Below, piece after piece: positions 1 to 8,952 of a stretch of 64,000 bases of DNA. A model generated the notes under the pieces. The model was not told where the DNA came from. It did not search any database and saw nothing but the letters and a program-made list of their open reading frames with translations. Where the stretch lies: positions 186,001 through 250,000 of the forward strand of contig NZ_BKZV01000005.1 in the NCBI RefSeq assembly GCF_008974285.1. The letters are read 5' to 3'. The position numbers and the translations under genes are program-made. This DNA comes from Thermogemmatispora aurantia. Lineage in GTDB: Bacteria; Chloroflexota; Ktedonobacteria; Ktedonobacterales; Ktedonobacteraceae. Numbering within the stretch: position 1 is the first letter of the stretch; each line of letters opens with the position of its first letter.

Positions 1-67
1 CCTGTTCTGTAAAGCGACGGACGGTGTCGCGAATCGCTCGTTGCTCCTCGTTGAGATCGAACTGCAC
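1..67 (-). CDS. Acyl-CoA dehydrogenase family protein, N-terminal fragment
   Basis: Only the first 22 codons lie in the window; the gene runs off the left edge. Read on the minus strand from a GTG at 65-67, it encodes VQFDLNEEQRAIRDTVRRF, the typical N-terminal helix of acyl-CoA dehydrogenases (FAD enzymes that oxidise acyl-CoA thioesters). An AGGAG ribosome binding site (complement of 74-78) sits 6 bases before the GTG, which fixes the start. The family call rests on this N-terminal signature alone; substrate specificity cannot be judged. Confidence 0.72.
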   Translation of the reverse strand, partial: MQFDLNEEQRAIRDTVRRFTEQ

Positions 68-730
68 TGCTAGCTCCTGTTCTACTACTGGTTTCGGCTC
101 GCCATCGATAGGCAGGGAAGAGCCGGAGCCAGCGAACGAACGCCCTTACTCTTGCTAGCTGGCACTGGCTGGCGCAGACCGGGCAGAGAAAGACGAGCAG
201 GCCGGGGTGAAGCGGCAGGCGAGGTATAGTGCGCCGGACAGGCTAAGCGCCACTGCATCGCCTGCACCGGACAGGCGGGTAACCTCTGCCGGTCTCTTCA
301 TCATTATAGCAGTCCTGCAACCAGGTGCCGTTGGTGGCTGCCGGCGCGAGGAACGGAGCGGGGCAAGACGAGCACCAGGCTCGCCCAAAACGCTAGGCTT
401 GACACCGGCGAGCTATCCGTTCTGCGCAGGCAGCGAGCAGTGCGCCAGAGGGCAGGGAGAGACTGACAGGCCGGCGGGCGACGGGGCGGGTATGTAACCG
501 CAGGGCCGCAGGCATCTGGCTGACGTGTTTCCTGCTGGGTCCAGCCAGGGTGCCATGAACGCTAAGCCGGGCAGCTGATCAGGCCAGACATGCGGGCTAC
601 TCTGCTGAACCAATCTCGACACGCAAGACAGCCAGGCAGCACCACTGTCCTTACTGTTGCGCTCTGGGCGTCGCGTCACGCCCTGCACAATACGGCAAGC
701 CCCGGCGTTCCACGACTGCCGGGGCAGCGG
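68..730. other. Non-coding stretch between acyl-CoA dehydrogenase start and tRNA-Thr
   Basis: No convincing gene is seen. Open frames here lack ribosome binding sites and protein-like composition. The left end should hold the promoter of the leftward acyl-CoA dehydrogenase gene; a TATAAT-like hexamer is present on the minus strand (303-308) but without a good -35 element. The right end lies downstream of the leftward tRNA-Thr. Confidence 0.4.
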
Positions 731-803
731 AGCCGATGGTCGGACTCGAACCGACGACGACTCGCTTACAAGGCGAGTGCTCTACCAGCTGAGCTACATC
801 GGC
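731..803 (-). tRNA. tRNA-Thr (anticodon UGU)
   Basis: Complete 73-nt cloverleaf on the minus strand. The acceptor stem is GCCGATG/CATCGGC. The anticodon stem CTCGC/GCGAG encloses the loop CTTGTAA with anticodon TGT (decodes ACA). The T-loop is GGTTCGAGTCC. The discriminator base is U, and CCA is not encoded. A matching promoter lies about 76 bp upstream. Confidence 0.96.
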
Positions 804-879
804 CTCTCATCTCACTCGCTTGAGCGCTCTCTGCTTTGCTCGCTGGGATACCCTCTGGTTACTTTCTTCTGTGCTCTCT

Positions 880-908
880 ACTATAGCACAATGGGGCTGA
901 GATTGCAA
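880..908 (-). promoter_or_regulatory. Promoter of tRNA-Thr
   Basis: On the minus strand TTGCAA (903-908) and TATAGT (880-885) are separated by 17 bp. This is a good vegetative sigma-type promoter pointing at the tRNA-Thr gene, whose 5' end is 76 bp downstream. Confidence 0.65.
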
Positions 909-1100
909 GAGAGGAGGAGGAAGAGGGCGTAACGCTGCGCGAAGTGTAAAGGCAAGCCGGAGACAGTCGGAGTGTCGCCAGGTCAGGCGACGAAGCTGGT
1001 AGGTGGCATGGTATCTTACTTTAAAGTTTCTTTACATATCCGTCATACTTTTCTGAACTCTTCTCTGTATACTTGAGCAGCGACCGGGTATCCTCCAGTA

Positions 1101-1164
1101 GGGAAGGTGGCCTGCCAAATCTCCTGCCACCGGTGGTTCTTGCATGGTGGCAGGCCACCTTCCC
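1101..1164. repeat. 17-bp perfect inverted repeat with competing internal hairpins
   Basis: The arm at 1101-1117 (GGGAAGGTGGCCTGCCA) is perfectly complementary to 1148-1164 across a 30-nt loop. Inside, 1123-1131 (CCTGCCACC) pairs with 1146-1154, and 1127-1136 (CCACCGGTGG) is itself a palindrome, so at least two mutually exclusive folds are possible. It lies about 300 bp before the rightward response regulator gene and about 190 bp beyond the tRNA-Thr promoter. It could be a small mobile hairpin element or a regulatory structure; nothing in the sequence decides between them. Confidence 0.6.
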
Positions 1165-1266
1165 CTGCTGCGACCAATAAGCCTGGCTGCCAGAGGTAGT
1201 GGTAGTGGTCGGGGGCGTCTTGTCCGGCCCGGCCTGGCCTGGAGGAGGGGCCTGCTGCCTTGCCAA

Positions 1267-1300
1267 TGAATGTCTGGTTCTAGTGAATGTCTGGTTCTAG
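1267..1300. repeat. Tandem 17-bp direct repeat (two copies)
   Basis: TGAATGTCTGGTTCTAG occurs twice back to back (1267-1283 and 1284-1300) without mismatch. It lies in the leader region about 165 bp upstream of the response regulator gene. It may be a recent slippage duplication or a pair of binding sites. Confidence 0.6.
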
Positions 1301-1462
1301 CCTGCCATGACCTATTACCGGGCTTCACAGCCTCAAGCGCAGACAAGGCGGGGTAGATGAGACAAAGGGACGCTGAAAGCAGATGGTAAGGCGTACTCGA
1401 TGCGCTCGCTAAGCGCAGCGCCTTCCCTGGCTGCCTTGTGAGGAGATGCCAGAGCTGAGCAT

Positions 1463-2161
1463 ATGAGATTGCTGGTCATTGAAGACGAGCCTGATATCGC
1501 ACACGCGCTCGCGAAGGGGTTGCGCCAGCGTGGCTATGCTGTAGATGTCGCCTACGATGGGGAGCGCGGTTGCATGCTGGCCGAAGTCAATGACTACGAC
1601 CTGGTTGTTCTCGATCTCAATTTACCCGGCCTCGATGGCCTGGAGGTGTGTCGCCGCCTCCGCGCACTTCGTCCCGCTTTGCTCATCCTCATGTTAACTG
1701 CCCGCAGTAAGCCGGATGAGCGTGTGGCCGGCTTAGAGCTAGGGGCTGATGATTATCTGGTCAAGCCCTTCTACTTCGCCGAGCTGGTGGCTCGTATTGG
1801 GGCCTTGCTGCGCCGCGATCTCCGCGGGCGTGAGCCGCTCCTCTGCTACGCCGATCTGAAACTTGACCCGGTGGCGCGCGTGGTCTGGCGGGGTAATCAG
1901 CGCCTCTCGCTGACCGGCAAAGAGTTCGGCATTTTGGAATATCTGATGCGCCACCAGGGCGAGGTCGTCAGTCAGGAAACGCTCCTTGAGCACGTTTGGG
2001 ATTCGCAGGCTAATCCATTTACCAATACGGTGCGCGTGCACATCAATTCACTGCGACGCAAGCTGGGAGACGTTGCTGAGGCGCCGCGCTATATCGAAAC
2101 GGTCGTTGGCCAGGGCTACCGTCTCGGTCCGCTCTCTGCCCCATCGGAGGAGAAAGCATGA
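1463..2161 (+). CDS. OmpR/PhoB-family response regulator
   Basis: A 232-residue DNA-binding response regulator. Residues 1-120 form the receiver domain, with acidic residues E7/D8, phosphoacceptor D51 (VVLDLNLPG) and the conserved Lys in the DDYLVKPF motif. Residues about 130-225 form the winged-helix DNA-binding domain (GKEFGILEYLM, NTVRVHINSLRRKLGD, GQGYRLG). The stop codon overlaps the ATG of the following histidine kinase gene (ATGA), so the two are translationally coupled and form a cognate pair. The downstream lipoprotein and MacAB-type exporter suggest a role in cell-envelope or drug-stress response, but that is inferred from position only. Confidence 0.93.
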   Translation: MRLLVIEDEPDIAHALAKGLRQRGYAVDVAYDGERGCMLAEVNDYDLVVLDLNLPGLDGLEVCRRLRALRPALLILMLTARSKPDERVAGLELGADDYLVKPFYFAELVARIGALLRRDLRGREPLLCYADLKLDPVARVVWRGNQRLSLTGKEFGILEYLMRHQGEVVSQETLLEHVWDSQANPFTNTVRVHINSLRRKLGDVAEAPRYIETVVGQGYRLGPLSAPSEEKA

Positions 2162-3483
2162 CCAGATTCTCTTTCTCGTTCCCGCGCCTCCCGCGTCTAC
2201 GTCAGGGGCGGAGGCGCTTTTTGCCACTACGTTTACGGATCGCCATCGGCTCCGCTGCGCTGGTCTTCGTACTCAGTTTCTCGCTTCTCTTCTTTATCAA
2301 TATTGCTGCCATTAATGGTTTCTCACGCATTATTCACAGTAGTGGACTGGATTGGCCGCGCACAACGGTTTTGCCAAATGGTACGCGTCTCAGGAATACG
2401 TTGCCGCCCTTGCCGGCCCCGCTGGCGGAGCGCCTGGCCGAGAGCTTCGCCCGCGGTCATCTCAATCCTGTTGAGCGCGCCCTCTTGCTGGAGCTGCAGA
2501 GCATCTCGCTGATTGGCCTGGCCCTGGTAGCGGTACTGGGCGGATTTGGGGCCTACTGGCTGGCGGGCACTGCTCTGCGCCCCCTGCGTCAGGTCAGCAA
2601 TGCGGCGCGGCGCATTAGTGTGGAGACGCTCGATACCCGTCTGGCGCTGACGGGGCCGCGTGATGAGATTAAGGAGCTGGCCGACGCCTTTGATGCCATG
2701 CTGGCCCGGCTGGGCGAAACCTTTGCTCAACAGGGGCGCTTTGTCGCCAATGTGGCCCACGAACTGCGCACGCCCCTGGCGGCCATGCGTGCCAGCCTGG
2801 AGGTCGTGACCAGTGATCCAGAGGCGACGCTGGAGGATTATCAGGAGATGGCTGCTGCTCAGGAGCGCGGGCTTAGCCGCCTCGAATCGCTCGTCTCTAA
2901 TATGCTGCTGCTTGTCAAGAGCGAGCAGCCGCTGCGCAACCGCTGTGAGGTCAGCCTGGGACCGCTGCTGGAGGAGGTCCTCCAGGAGCTGCAGCCGCTG
3001 GCTCAGGAACATGGGGTCAATCTCGTGCTTGAGAATCTACCCGATCTGGTCGTGACCGGCGACGAGCTCCTGCTGGCACGCGTCTTCTCCAACCTGATTG
3101 AGAACGCGATCTGTTACAATCGCCCGGGTGGTGAGGTGCGTGTCAATGGTCTGGAGGCCGAAGGGCAGGCACGCATTACCGTCGCCGACACAGGGATTGG
3201 TATTCCTCCCGAGGAGCAAGGGCTTATCTTCGACCGCTTCTATCGTGTTGATAGCTCGCGCTCGCGTCACAGTGGGGGAGCTGGGCTTGGCCTCTCCATT
3301 GTCGCGGCCATTGTGCAGCAGCATCATGGTCACATTAGTCTCTGGAGCGAGCCGGGGCGTGGCAGTATCTTCACTGTTTCCTTGCCGTTGGTTCAGAGTG
3401 AGCTGGCCGACGGTGCTCATGCCGCCCTACCGCCGGCAGCCGGACGTGCTGGTTCCGAAATGCCAGTATTCGCCGGGAGATAA
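2158..3483 (+). CDS. Membrane sensor histidine kinase
   Basis: A 441-residue sensor kinase partnered with the preceding regulator. A first membrane helix (about residues 25-52) and a second (about 110-135) flank a short extracytoplasmic loop of about 55 residues. A HAMP linker follows, then the HisKA phosphorylation site (AHELRTPLAAMRA) and an ATPase domain with N box (NLIENAICYN), G1 (DTGIGIP) and G2 (GAGLGLSI). The small sensor loop gives no clue to the ligand. The domain order is that of EnvZ/BaeS-type kinases. Confidence 0.93.
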   Translation: MTRFSFSFPRLPRLRQGRRRFLPLRLRIAIGSAALVFVLSFSLLFFINIAAINGFSRIIHSSGLDWPRTTVLPNGTRLRNTLPPLPAPLAERLAESFARGHLNPVERALLLELQSISLIGLALVAVLGGFGAYWLAGTALRPLRQVSNAARRISVETLDTRLALTGPRDEIKELADAFDAMLARLGETFAQQGRFVANVAHELRTPLAAMRASLEVVTSDPEATLEDYQEMAAAQERGLSRLESLVSNMLLLVKSEQPLRNRCEVSLGPLLEEVLQELQPLAQEHGVNLVLENLPDLVVTGDELLLARVFSNLIENAICYNRPGGEVRVNGLEAEGQARITVADTGIGIPPEEQGLIFDRFYRVDSSRSRHSGGAGLGLSIVAAIVQQHHGHISLWSEPGRGSIFTVSLPLVQSELADGAHAALPPAAGRAGSEMPVFAGR

Positions 3484-3824
3484 CTTTCGCCTTTTCGGCA
3501 GCAGGAGAGAGACCTTGCTCACTGGCCAGGACAACTGTTCCAACAGGTCTGGAAAGCGGCCAGAATCTCAGCTGAAGGCTTTCTTCTTCCTGGCAAGCCG
3601 GCAAGCCTGCCCTCGGCCCACCTATTTTCTGGCTAGCAACTCAACCCACGACCCGTTGAGAGCAAGCCAAGTGCTCGATGGCAGGTAAAGCCGCATCAGT
3701 ACCAGGAGAAACTGACTAAGACCTGACTGGCGGACTATCTTAACAGAGATTTTATTATCCATCAGCTAGATTTCCTCATGTGACGAGACCCATAGAGTGT
3801 TTAAGCGAAGGGAGTCACCGCACC
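3484..3824. other. Intergenic region before the lipoprotein gene
   Basis: 341 bp without a supported gene. The sequence turns AT-rich near 3740-3778 (a TTTTATTATCC tract), a plausible promoter area for the lipoprotein gene, but no clear -35/-10 pair is seen. A GTG at 3780 opens the same frame as the lipoprotein but has no ribosome binding site. Confidence 0.4.
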
Positions 3825-4610
3825 ATGATCATTGTCAGGCAAGCAGCGCGTCGGCTGCTGCGCTGTGCCGCTGGCTTGCTCTCGCTGACGGCTCTCCTGT
3901 TGTTGGTGGCCTGTGGCACCAACAGCAACAGTGCCGCCGGGGGCGTCAGCGCCTCTGCTTCCGCGACTCCCACCTGTCCCCCTACCCCACGCTTTCAGAG
4001 CGTGAGCGGGACGGTGCAGAGCGTGAGTACTGGCTCCTTTACAGTGCTGGATCGGCAGGGTCAGAGCAAGCAGGTCGTCTACACCAGCAGTACGCGCTTT
4101 ACAAAGCAGGTGCAGGAGAAGGTTAGCGACCTCAAGGAGGGGGAACAGGTCACGGTCTTTGTAAGCCAGAACTCGGACGGTACCTACTCCGCTGTCTCTA
4201 TTGCCGCGGGGAGCGGTCAGGCGGGCTTTGCGAGTAATGGCAACGGCACTGGTCGCAATGGCCAAGGCTCACGCCAGGGCTTCGGTGGCAATCGTGGCAG
4301 CTTCAACGCAGCCTGTTTCCGGCGCCAGAGTCAGGGTGTTTCCGGCGCTAACGGCACGAGCAGTCAAAACTCACGTGCGGTGCGCGGCAGCATCACCCAG
4401 ATCGCTGGCAATCAGCTGACAGTGACCGATAGCAGCGGCAGCAACTTCGTGCTGACCTTGACCAGCACCACGCGCATCGTTGAGACTGAGGCCGCCAGTG
4501 CGAGCGATCTCAAGAGTGGGGTGACGGTGCTGGTCGTTGGTTCCAACGGCAGCCAGGGTCAGCTGACCGCCTCCAGTGTCACCATCAATCCCCAGATGCA
4601 GGGGAGGTAA
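3825..4610 (+). CDS. Lipoprotein with two DUF5666-like domains
   Basis: A 261-residue predicted lipoprotein. The ATG at 3825 is preferred over an in-frame GTG at 3780 because it follows a GAAGGGA Shine-Dalgarno sequence and begins a clean signal peptide ending in the lipobox LVAC (acyl Cys 30). Two related beta-rich repeats follow (about residues 55-125 and 190-258), each with the pattern G-x-V/I-x-x-I/V...FTVxD...T...DL..G..V, as in DUF5666. They are joined by a Gly/Asn/Ser-rich linker. The gene lies 63 bp before the MacA-like adaptor, which suggests an accessory envelope protein of the exporter. No biochemical function is known for this domain. Confidence 0.75.
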   Translation: MIIVRQAARRLLRCAAGLLSLTALLLLVACGTNSNSAAGGVSASASATPTCPPTPRFQSVSGTVQSVSTGSFTVLDRQGQSKQVVYTSSTRFTKQVQEKVSDLKEGEQVTVFVSQNSDGTYSAVSIAAGSGQAGFASNGNGTGRNGQGSRQGFGGNRGSFNAACFRRQSQGVSGANGTSSQNSRAVRGSITQIAGNQLTVTDSSGSNFVLTLTSTTRIVETEAASASDLKSGVTVLVVGSNGSQGQLTASSVTINPQMQGR

Positions 4611-4673
4611 GGAATGAAGGCAGGTTGATAGCAGAAGCGAACAAGGAGCCTTCTTCTGAAAGGAGATGTAAGT

Positions 4674-6080
4674 ATGTCCGATGTCGAGACGAATCTCCAG
4701 CCGTTACTGGAGGACGAAGGGAGTGAGATCGCTACAGAGGAAGCGGCGCGTTTCGATACCAAGCTCACTTTGCCGCCGCGCCGCCGGCGCCGCCGCGGTT
4801 GGGTGATTGCCACAGTGCTGGTGGTCATTCTGCTGCTGGCCGCAGGGGGGGTACTGTCCTACATGCATCTGACGGCGCAGCAGAAGCCTCAGTATACGGA
4901 GGCGACGGTGACCACCGGCAACCTCTCAGTGACCGTCTCGGGCACCGGTCCCATCATGCCGCGGGCCCAGTACAATCTGAACTTCCCCAGCTCGGTGGGT
5001 GGTCAGATCAGCGAGATCGATGTGCAGGTGGGTCAGCAGGTGACCAAAGGCCAGGTGCTGGCGAAGGTCAATTCCCCCTCGCTGCAGGACGCCGTGACGC
5101 AGGCCCAGCAAGCAGTGAACAACGCGCAAACGGCCTACAACGATGCGGTCAACAGCGGGGCTTCGCAATCGCAGCTTGATCAGCTCCAGGGCCAGCTCCA
5201 GAGCGCTGAGGATCAGTTGACGGCGGCCCAGCACAATTTGGCCCAGACTGTGCTGACAGCTCCCTCCAATGGAACGATCGTCGCCATTAATGGGACGGTC
5301 GGCCAGACGCCCGGTACAACAGGCTCCAGCTCCGGTTCCTCTGGTGGCAGCGGGAGTAGTGCCTTTATGGTGCTTGTTGATACCAGCTCGCTGACGATCG
5401 CCGCGGCTGTCAATGAGGCTGACATTGCCAATGTCCGGGTGGGTCAGCCAGCCTCCTTCACGGTGGCGGCCTATCCCAACCAGACCTTCCATGCGACCGT
5501 TTCCTCGATCGATATTCTTGGCCAGAACTCTTCCAATGTGGTGAGCTATACCGTTGATCTGACGGTCGATCAGAACAGCCTCAACGGGGCTCACATTTAT
5601 CCGGGCATGACTGCCACGGTCAATATCACAACCCAGCAGCGCATCGGCGTGCTGCTGGTGCCAAACCAGGCGCTGACGTTCACCAACGAGGCGGTGCAGG
5701 TTGGGGCCATCAGCCGGCAGTCGCTGGCGCAGGTCTATCGCAATGCCGGCGCCTCCTTCGGTCAGGGTAATGCCAATACTAGCGGGGCCAGCAGCTCTAG
5801 CAACTCTAGCAGCAGCAGCAGTGGAAGCACACGTGTGGTGCTGACGCTGCGCAATGGGCAATTGGTCCCGGTGGTGATTCAGACGGGCCTGACCAATGGC
5901 ACCTATACCGAGGTGCTCTCGGGCCTACAGGACGGCGACCAGGTGGTAGTCAGTGCAACTGGTGGCGTCTTCTCTAACCTCTCCACGACTACCACGACCA
6001 CTGGTGGCAGTGGCCTGGGTGGGAATGGCTTCGGCGGCGGTGGCGCGCGCTTCTTCGGCGGAGGAGGAGGTGGCCGCTAA
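4674..6080 (+). CDS. MacA/HlyD-type membrane fusion (adaptor) protein
   Basis: A 468-residue periplasmic adaptor of an ABC exporter. A cytoplasmic N-terminus with a run of arginines precedes one membrane anchor (about residues 43-66). Then come a barrel-sandwich/lipoyl hybrid domain (VGGQISEIDVQVGQQVTKGQVL), a coiled-coil hairpin rich in Gln/Ala (about 140-190), the return strand (VLTAPSNGTIVAI), and the beta-barrel and membrane-proximal domains (about 225-440). The last 30 residues are a Gly-rich tail. AGGAG stands 8 bp before the ATG. The stop codon abuts the ATG of the ATPase gene, so adaptor, ATPase and permease form one operon. In a monoderm-like Chloroflexota cell no TolC-type partner would be expected. 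Confidence 0.88.
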   Translation: MSDVETNLQPLLEDEGSEIATEEAARFDTKLTLPPRRRRRRGWVIATVLVVILLLAAGGVLSYMHLTAQQKPQYTEATVTTGNLSVTVSGTGPIMPRAQYNLNFPSSVGGQISEIDVQVGQQVTKGQVLAKVNSPSLQDAVTQAQQAVNNAQTAYNDAVNSGASQSQLDQLQGQLQSAEDQLTAAQHNLAQTVLTAPSNGTIVAINGTVGQTPGTTGSSSGSSGGSGSSAFMVLVDTSSLTIAAAVNEADIANVRVGQPASFTVAAYPNQTFHATVSSIDILGQNSSNVVSYTVDLTVDQNSLNGAHIYPGMTATVNITTQQRIGVLLVPNQALTFTNEAVQVGAISRQSLAQVYRNAGASFGQGNANTSGASSSSNSSSSSSGSTRVVLTLRNGQLVPVVIQTGLTNGTYTEVLSGLQDGDQVVVSATGGVFSNLSTTTTTTGGSGLGGNGFGGGGARFFGGGGGGR

Positions 6081-6881
6081 ATGGAGCAGCGTGAGCAGTG
6101 GCAGGCTGATGGACATCGCGCCTATCCACTGGTGCGAGTCCGTCAGCTTGTCAAGAACTATTACCTGGGCCACACAGTCGTGCCAGCTCTGCGGGGGGTT
6201 GATCTCGATGTCTGGCCGGGGGAGTTAGTGGCCCTCATGGGTCCCTCCGGCTCGGGCAAATCAACCTTCATGAATCTGCTCGGCTGCCTGGACCAGCCGA
6301 CGGCGGGCCGTTACCTGCTCAATGGGGTGCCGGTCGATGAACTCAGCCCCAATGAGCTGGCCGACGTGCGCAATCGCTCGATCGGCTTCGTCTTCCAGAA
6401 TTTCAACCTCTTGCCCTGGATGTCTGCCCTGGAGAACGTCGAGCTGCCGCTGACCTATATGCAGATGCCCGCCGAGGAGCGTAGGAGACGGGCGGAGATT
6501 GCTCTGACGCTGGTGGGCTTGCGCACGCGCGCTCTCCATCGTCCGACAGAGATGTCCGGTGGTCAGCAGCAGCGCGTGGCCATTGCGCGCGCCCTGGTAA
6601 CGTCGCCGACTCTGCTCCTGGCCGACGAGCCAACGGGGAACCTGGATAGCCAGACCAGTATTCAGATCATGGGCATCCTGCAGGAGCTGAATCGCCGTGG
6701 CCTGACCATTATTCTGGTGACGCACGAGGCCGATATCGCTTCCTATTGCCGTCGCCAGGTGCGTTTCCGCGATGGGCGCGTCGTGAGCGACACGCTCAAT
6801 CCCGAACCGCTGGAGGCACGCTTGCAGCTTACCCATGATCACAATAATCAGGAACAGGAGGGAAGGAAGGTGACCTCATGA
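6081..6881 (+). CDS. ABC transporter ATP-binding protein (MacB/LolD type)
   Basis: A 266-residue ATPase that energises the exporter. It has Walker A (GPSGSGKST, residues 54-62), a Q-loop (VFQNFNLLPWMSALENVELP), the signature MSGGQQQRVAIARAL, Walker B with catalytic Glu (LLLADEPTGNLD) and the H-loop (LVTHEADIA). The sequence pattern belongs to the MacB/LolD/FtsE family, which drives mechanotransmission rather than classical import. The start follows the adaptor stop codon directly, and the end overlaps the permease ATG by 4 bp. Confidence 0.92.
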   Translation: MEQREQWQADGHRAYPLVRVRQLVKNYYLGHTVVPALRGVDLDVWPGELVALMGPSGSGKSTFMNLLGCLDQPTAGRYLLNGVPVDELSPNELADVRNRSIGFVFQNFNLLPWMSALENVELPLTYMQMPAEERRRRAEIALTLVGLRTRALHRPTEMSGGQQQRVAIARALVTSPTLLLADEPTGNLDSQTSIQIMGILQELNRRGLTIILVTHEADIASYCRRQVRFRDGRVVSDTLNPEPLEARLQLTHDHNNQEQEGRKVTS

Positions 6882-8212
6882 GCTTTCTGAGGCCCGAGAC
6901 TGGTGCACAGCATGCCACGGTGCCGCAGCCGGCGCCGCTGGACCGCAGCGCTTTCCTGCCTCCCGTTCACAAATATCGGCGGGCCCGCGGCTTCTCTGCT
7001 GTCTATCAGGGGACTCGCAGCGCGCTGCGAGCCTTGCGGGCTAACGCGCTGCGCTCCCTGCTGACTTCGCTGGGGATCATTATCGGCGTCGGCGCTGTGA
7101 TTATGATGATCTCGATCAGCGAGGGAAACGCCGCTACCATTAATCAGCGGCTCTCCTCTCTCAATCCAACGCAGCTCACGGTCTTCCCTGGTAGCGCCCG
7201 CGGCACCGGAGGGGTCAGCGCCGGCCTGGGGTCCGCCCAGTCGCTGACGCTGGATGATGCCAACGCGATCGCTCAGCTCCCCCATGTGACCGCTGTCAGT
7301 CCTTTGATTAATACCCAGGGGCAGCTGGTGGCCGGTGACCAGAACTGGTCAACCTCGGTGGTCGGCGTGGCTCCCCCGTATCAGCAGATCGGCGGCTGGC
7401 AGCTTCAGGATGGCAGCTTCATCTCGCAGGACGATGAGGATAGTGGCCATACCGTAGCTGTGCTCGGGCAGACGGTGGTCGATAACCTTTTTGGCCCGGG
7501 CGCCGATCCAGTAGGGCAGAGTGTGCGGATCAATGGCGTCCCCTTTACGGTGATCGGGGTCCTGGCTCCCAAGGGAACCACCGGTGGGCGCAACGCCGAT
7601 GACGTGGTCTATGTGCCCTATACCACCGCTCGTCAGCGTCTGAGCGGTGGGCGCTCCCTGGGCCAGATCGTGCTGACCGCTGATAGCACCTCCGATGTTG
7701 GCCTGGTGCAAAATGAGGTCGAACAATTGCTGGAGCAGCGGCACAACATTTCTAATCCGCAGCTCGATGACTTCCAGATCTCTAATCAGCTCCAAGTCTT
7801 GCAGTCGGTGCAGGGGACCAATCAGGCCCTGACGATCCTACTGGTCAGTGTGGCCTCGGTCTCGCTGGTGGTCGGCGGTATTGGCATCATGAACATCATG
7901 CTGGTCTCAGTGACTGAGCGGACACGTGAGATCGGTATTCGCATCGCTATCGGGGCTCGTCCCCGTGATGTGATGACGCAGTTCTTGATCGAGGCTCTGG
8001 TGCTGAGCGTCCTGGGCGGACTGATCGGTATCGTGCTGGGTCCTGTCGGAGCTTTGGTGCTGATGCATTTTACCAATACGCCCTTTGTGCTCGATCCACT
8101 CTCGGTCTTGCTGGCTTTCGGGGTCTCTGCCCTGGTCGGCATCATCTTCGGCTTCTATCCAGCACAGCGGGCGGCACGCCTTGATCCGATTGTCGCCTTG
8201 CGCACCGAGTAA
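6878..8212 (+). CDS. MacB-type ABC transporter permease
   Basis: A 444-residue permease with the FtsX/MacB fold. An amphipathic N-terminus leads into one membrane helix (LLTSLGIIIGVGAVIMMISI, about residues 63-85). A large extracytoplasmic MacB periplasmic-core domain follows (about 90-310), then three C-terminal helices that include the conserved GIMNIMLVSVTERTREIGIR segment. Translation is coupled to the ATPase gene. Adaptor, ATPase and permease match the MacAB-like pattern for efflux of peptides, macrolides or lipids; the substrate is unknown. Confidence 0.92.
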   Translation: MSFLRPETGAQHATVPQPAPLDRSAFLPPVHKYRRARGFSAVYQGTRSALRALRANALRSLLTSLGIIIGVGAVIMMISISEGNAATINQRLSSLNPTQLTVFPGSARGTGGVSAGLGSAQSLTLDDANAIAQLPHVTAVSPLINTQGQLVAGDQNWSTSVVGVAPPYQQIGGWQLQDGSFISQDDEDSGHTVAVLGQTVVDNLFGPGADPVGQSVRINGVPFTVIGVLAPKGTTGGRNADDVVYVPYTTARQRLSGGRSLGQIVLTADSTSDVGLVQNEVEQLLEQRHNISNPQLDDFQISNQLQVLQSVQGTNQALTILLVSVASVSLVVGGIGIMNIMLVSVTERTREIGIRIAIGARPRDVMTQFLIEALVLSVLGGLIGIVLGPVGALVLMHFTNTPFVLDPLSVLLAFGVSALVGIIFGFYPAQRAARLDPIVALRTE

Positions 8213-8952
8213 GCTTCTTTGCAAAGCAGGAGAGCCTGTTATCCTTTCGTTGATACCCTCAACTGCGCTCTGTCTGAGCAGAGGGGTGAGCACTCAGGAA
8301 TGGCCTGGCCGCCTTCCTGACGTGCCCGCCCCTCTGGCACTCTTTCACTGGCTACCCCCTGACTGATCGCAGCGGAACCGCCAGCTCTCTCAACGGCCAG
8401 CGTGCGTGAGCGATGCAGGGAAGATGGCCGAGGAGCGTGATCAGGCTCGTGGCTCTGGCCGCCGGCTCCCTCTTCTCTCTCCTCGATTGGTGATCCTTCC
8501 TTCCTTCCTTCCTTCCTTCCTTCCTTCCTTCCATGGCCCTGGGCGGCTCGACGGCGGTCGACGCTTTCGGCCCGGCCCGGTGACCATGAGCTATCTCTCA
8601 CCGGCTCAGGTCTCGATTCTACTCCTTCTCGCCTCAATGAGCACCTGGCTAGACCGTTGAGAAACGAAAAAATTTATCTCTGCTCTTACTCGTTATCTTG
8701 TTGATGTGTGCGGGAACGTGAATTTTTCGGCCTCCGCTATACTCAACATAGTCGCTATTCTTTAACCTGACCTTTGCGCCCGCTTAATCAAGGCGTGATA
8801 CAATCCCTCATGGAGCTGCAAAGAAGACAGTCGCTGCCGGGCAGACGACGCCTGGCGGCTGTCGGACGCGATACGGGATGATCAGGAGCTTACCGATTCC
8901 AGGCAGGACCAGTTTCTGGTCTCGTGAGCTTGCGGAAAGGTTGGAGCAAACG
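8213..8952. other. Long intergenic region with a tetranucleotide repeat
   Basis: 740 bp without a supported gene. It contains the (CCTT)n microsatellite at 8495-8532. From 8660 to 8810 it becomes AT-richer, with a TACAAT hexamer (8799-8804) that could be the -10 element of the phosphoesterase gene, though its -35 is weak. An in-frame ATG at 8878 would extend the next gene but lacks a ribosome binding site and would spoil its signal peptide. Confidence 0.45.
8495..8532. repeat. (CCTT)9.5 simple sequence repeat
   Basis: 38 bp of uninterrupted CCTT repeats, which is long for a bacterial genome. It lies in the intergenic region about 420 bp before the phosphoesterase start and about 280 bp after the exporter permease. 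Such tracts are prone to slippage. No promoter spacing role can be shown here. Confidence 0.85.

Noticed and set aside
657..932. Open frame across tRNA-Thr encoding DGRTRTDDDSLTRR-like sequence
   Set aside because: It is the antisense translation of the tRNA, a well-known artefact.
2323..3012. 229-codon antisense frame inside the histidine kinase gene
   Set aside because: Shadow of the kinase coding sequence, which has full domain support.
8406..8660. Open frame encoding repeated PSFL units
   Set aside because: Created by the CCTT repeat; no ribosome binding site, no protein-like context.
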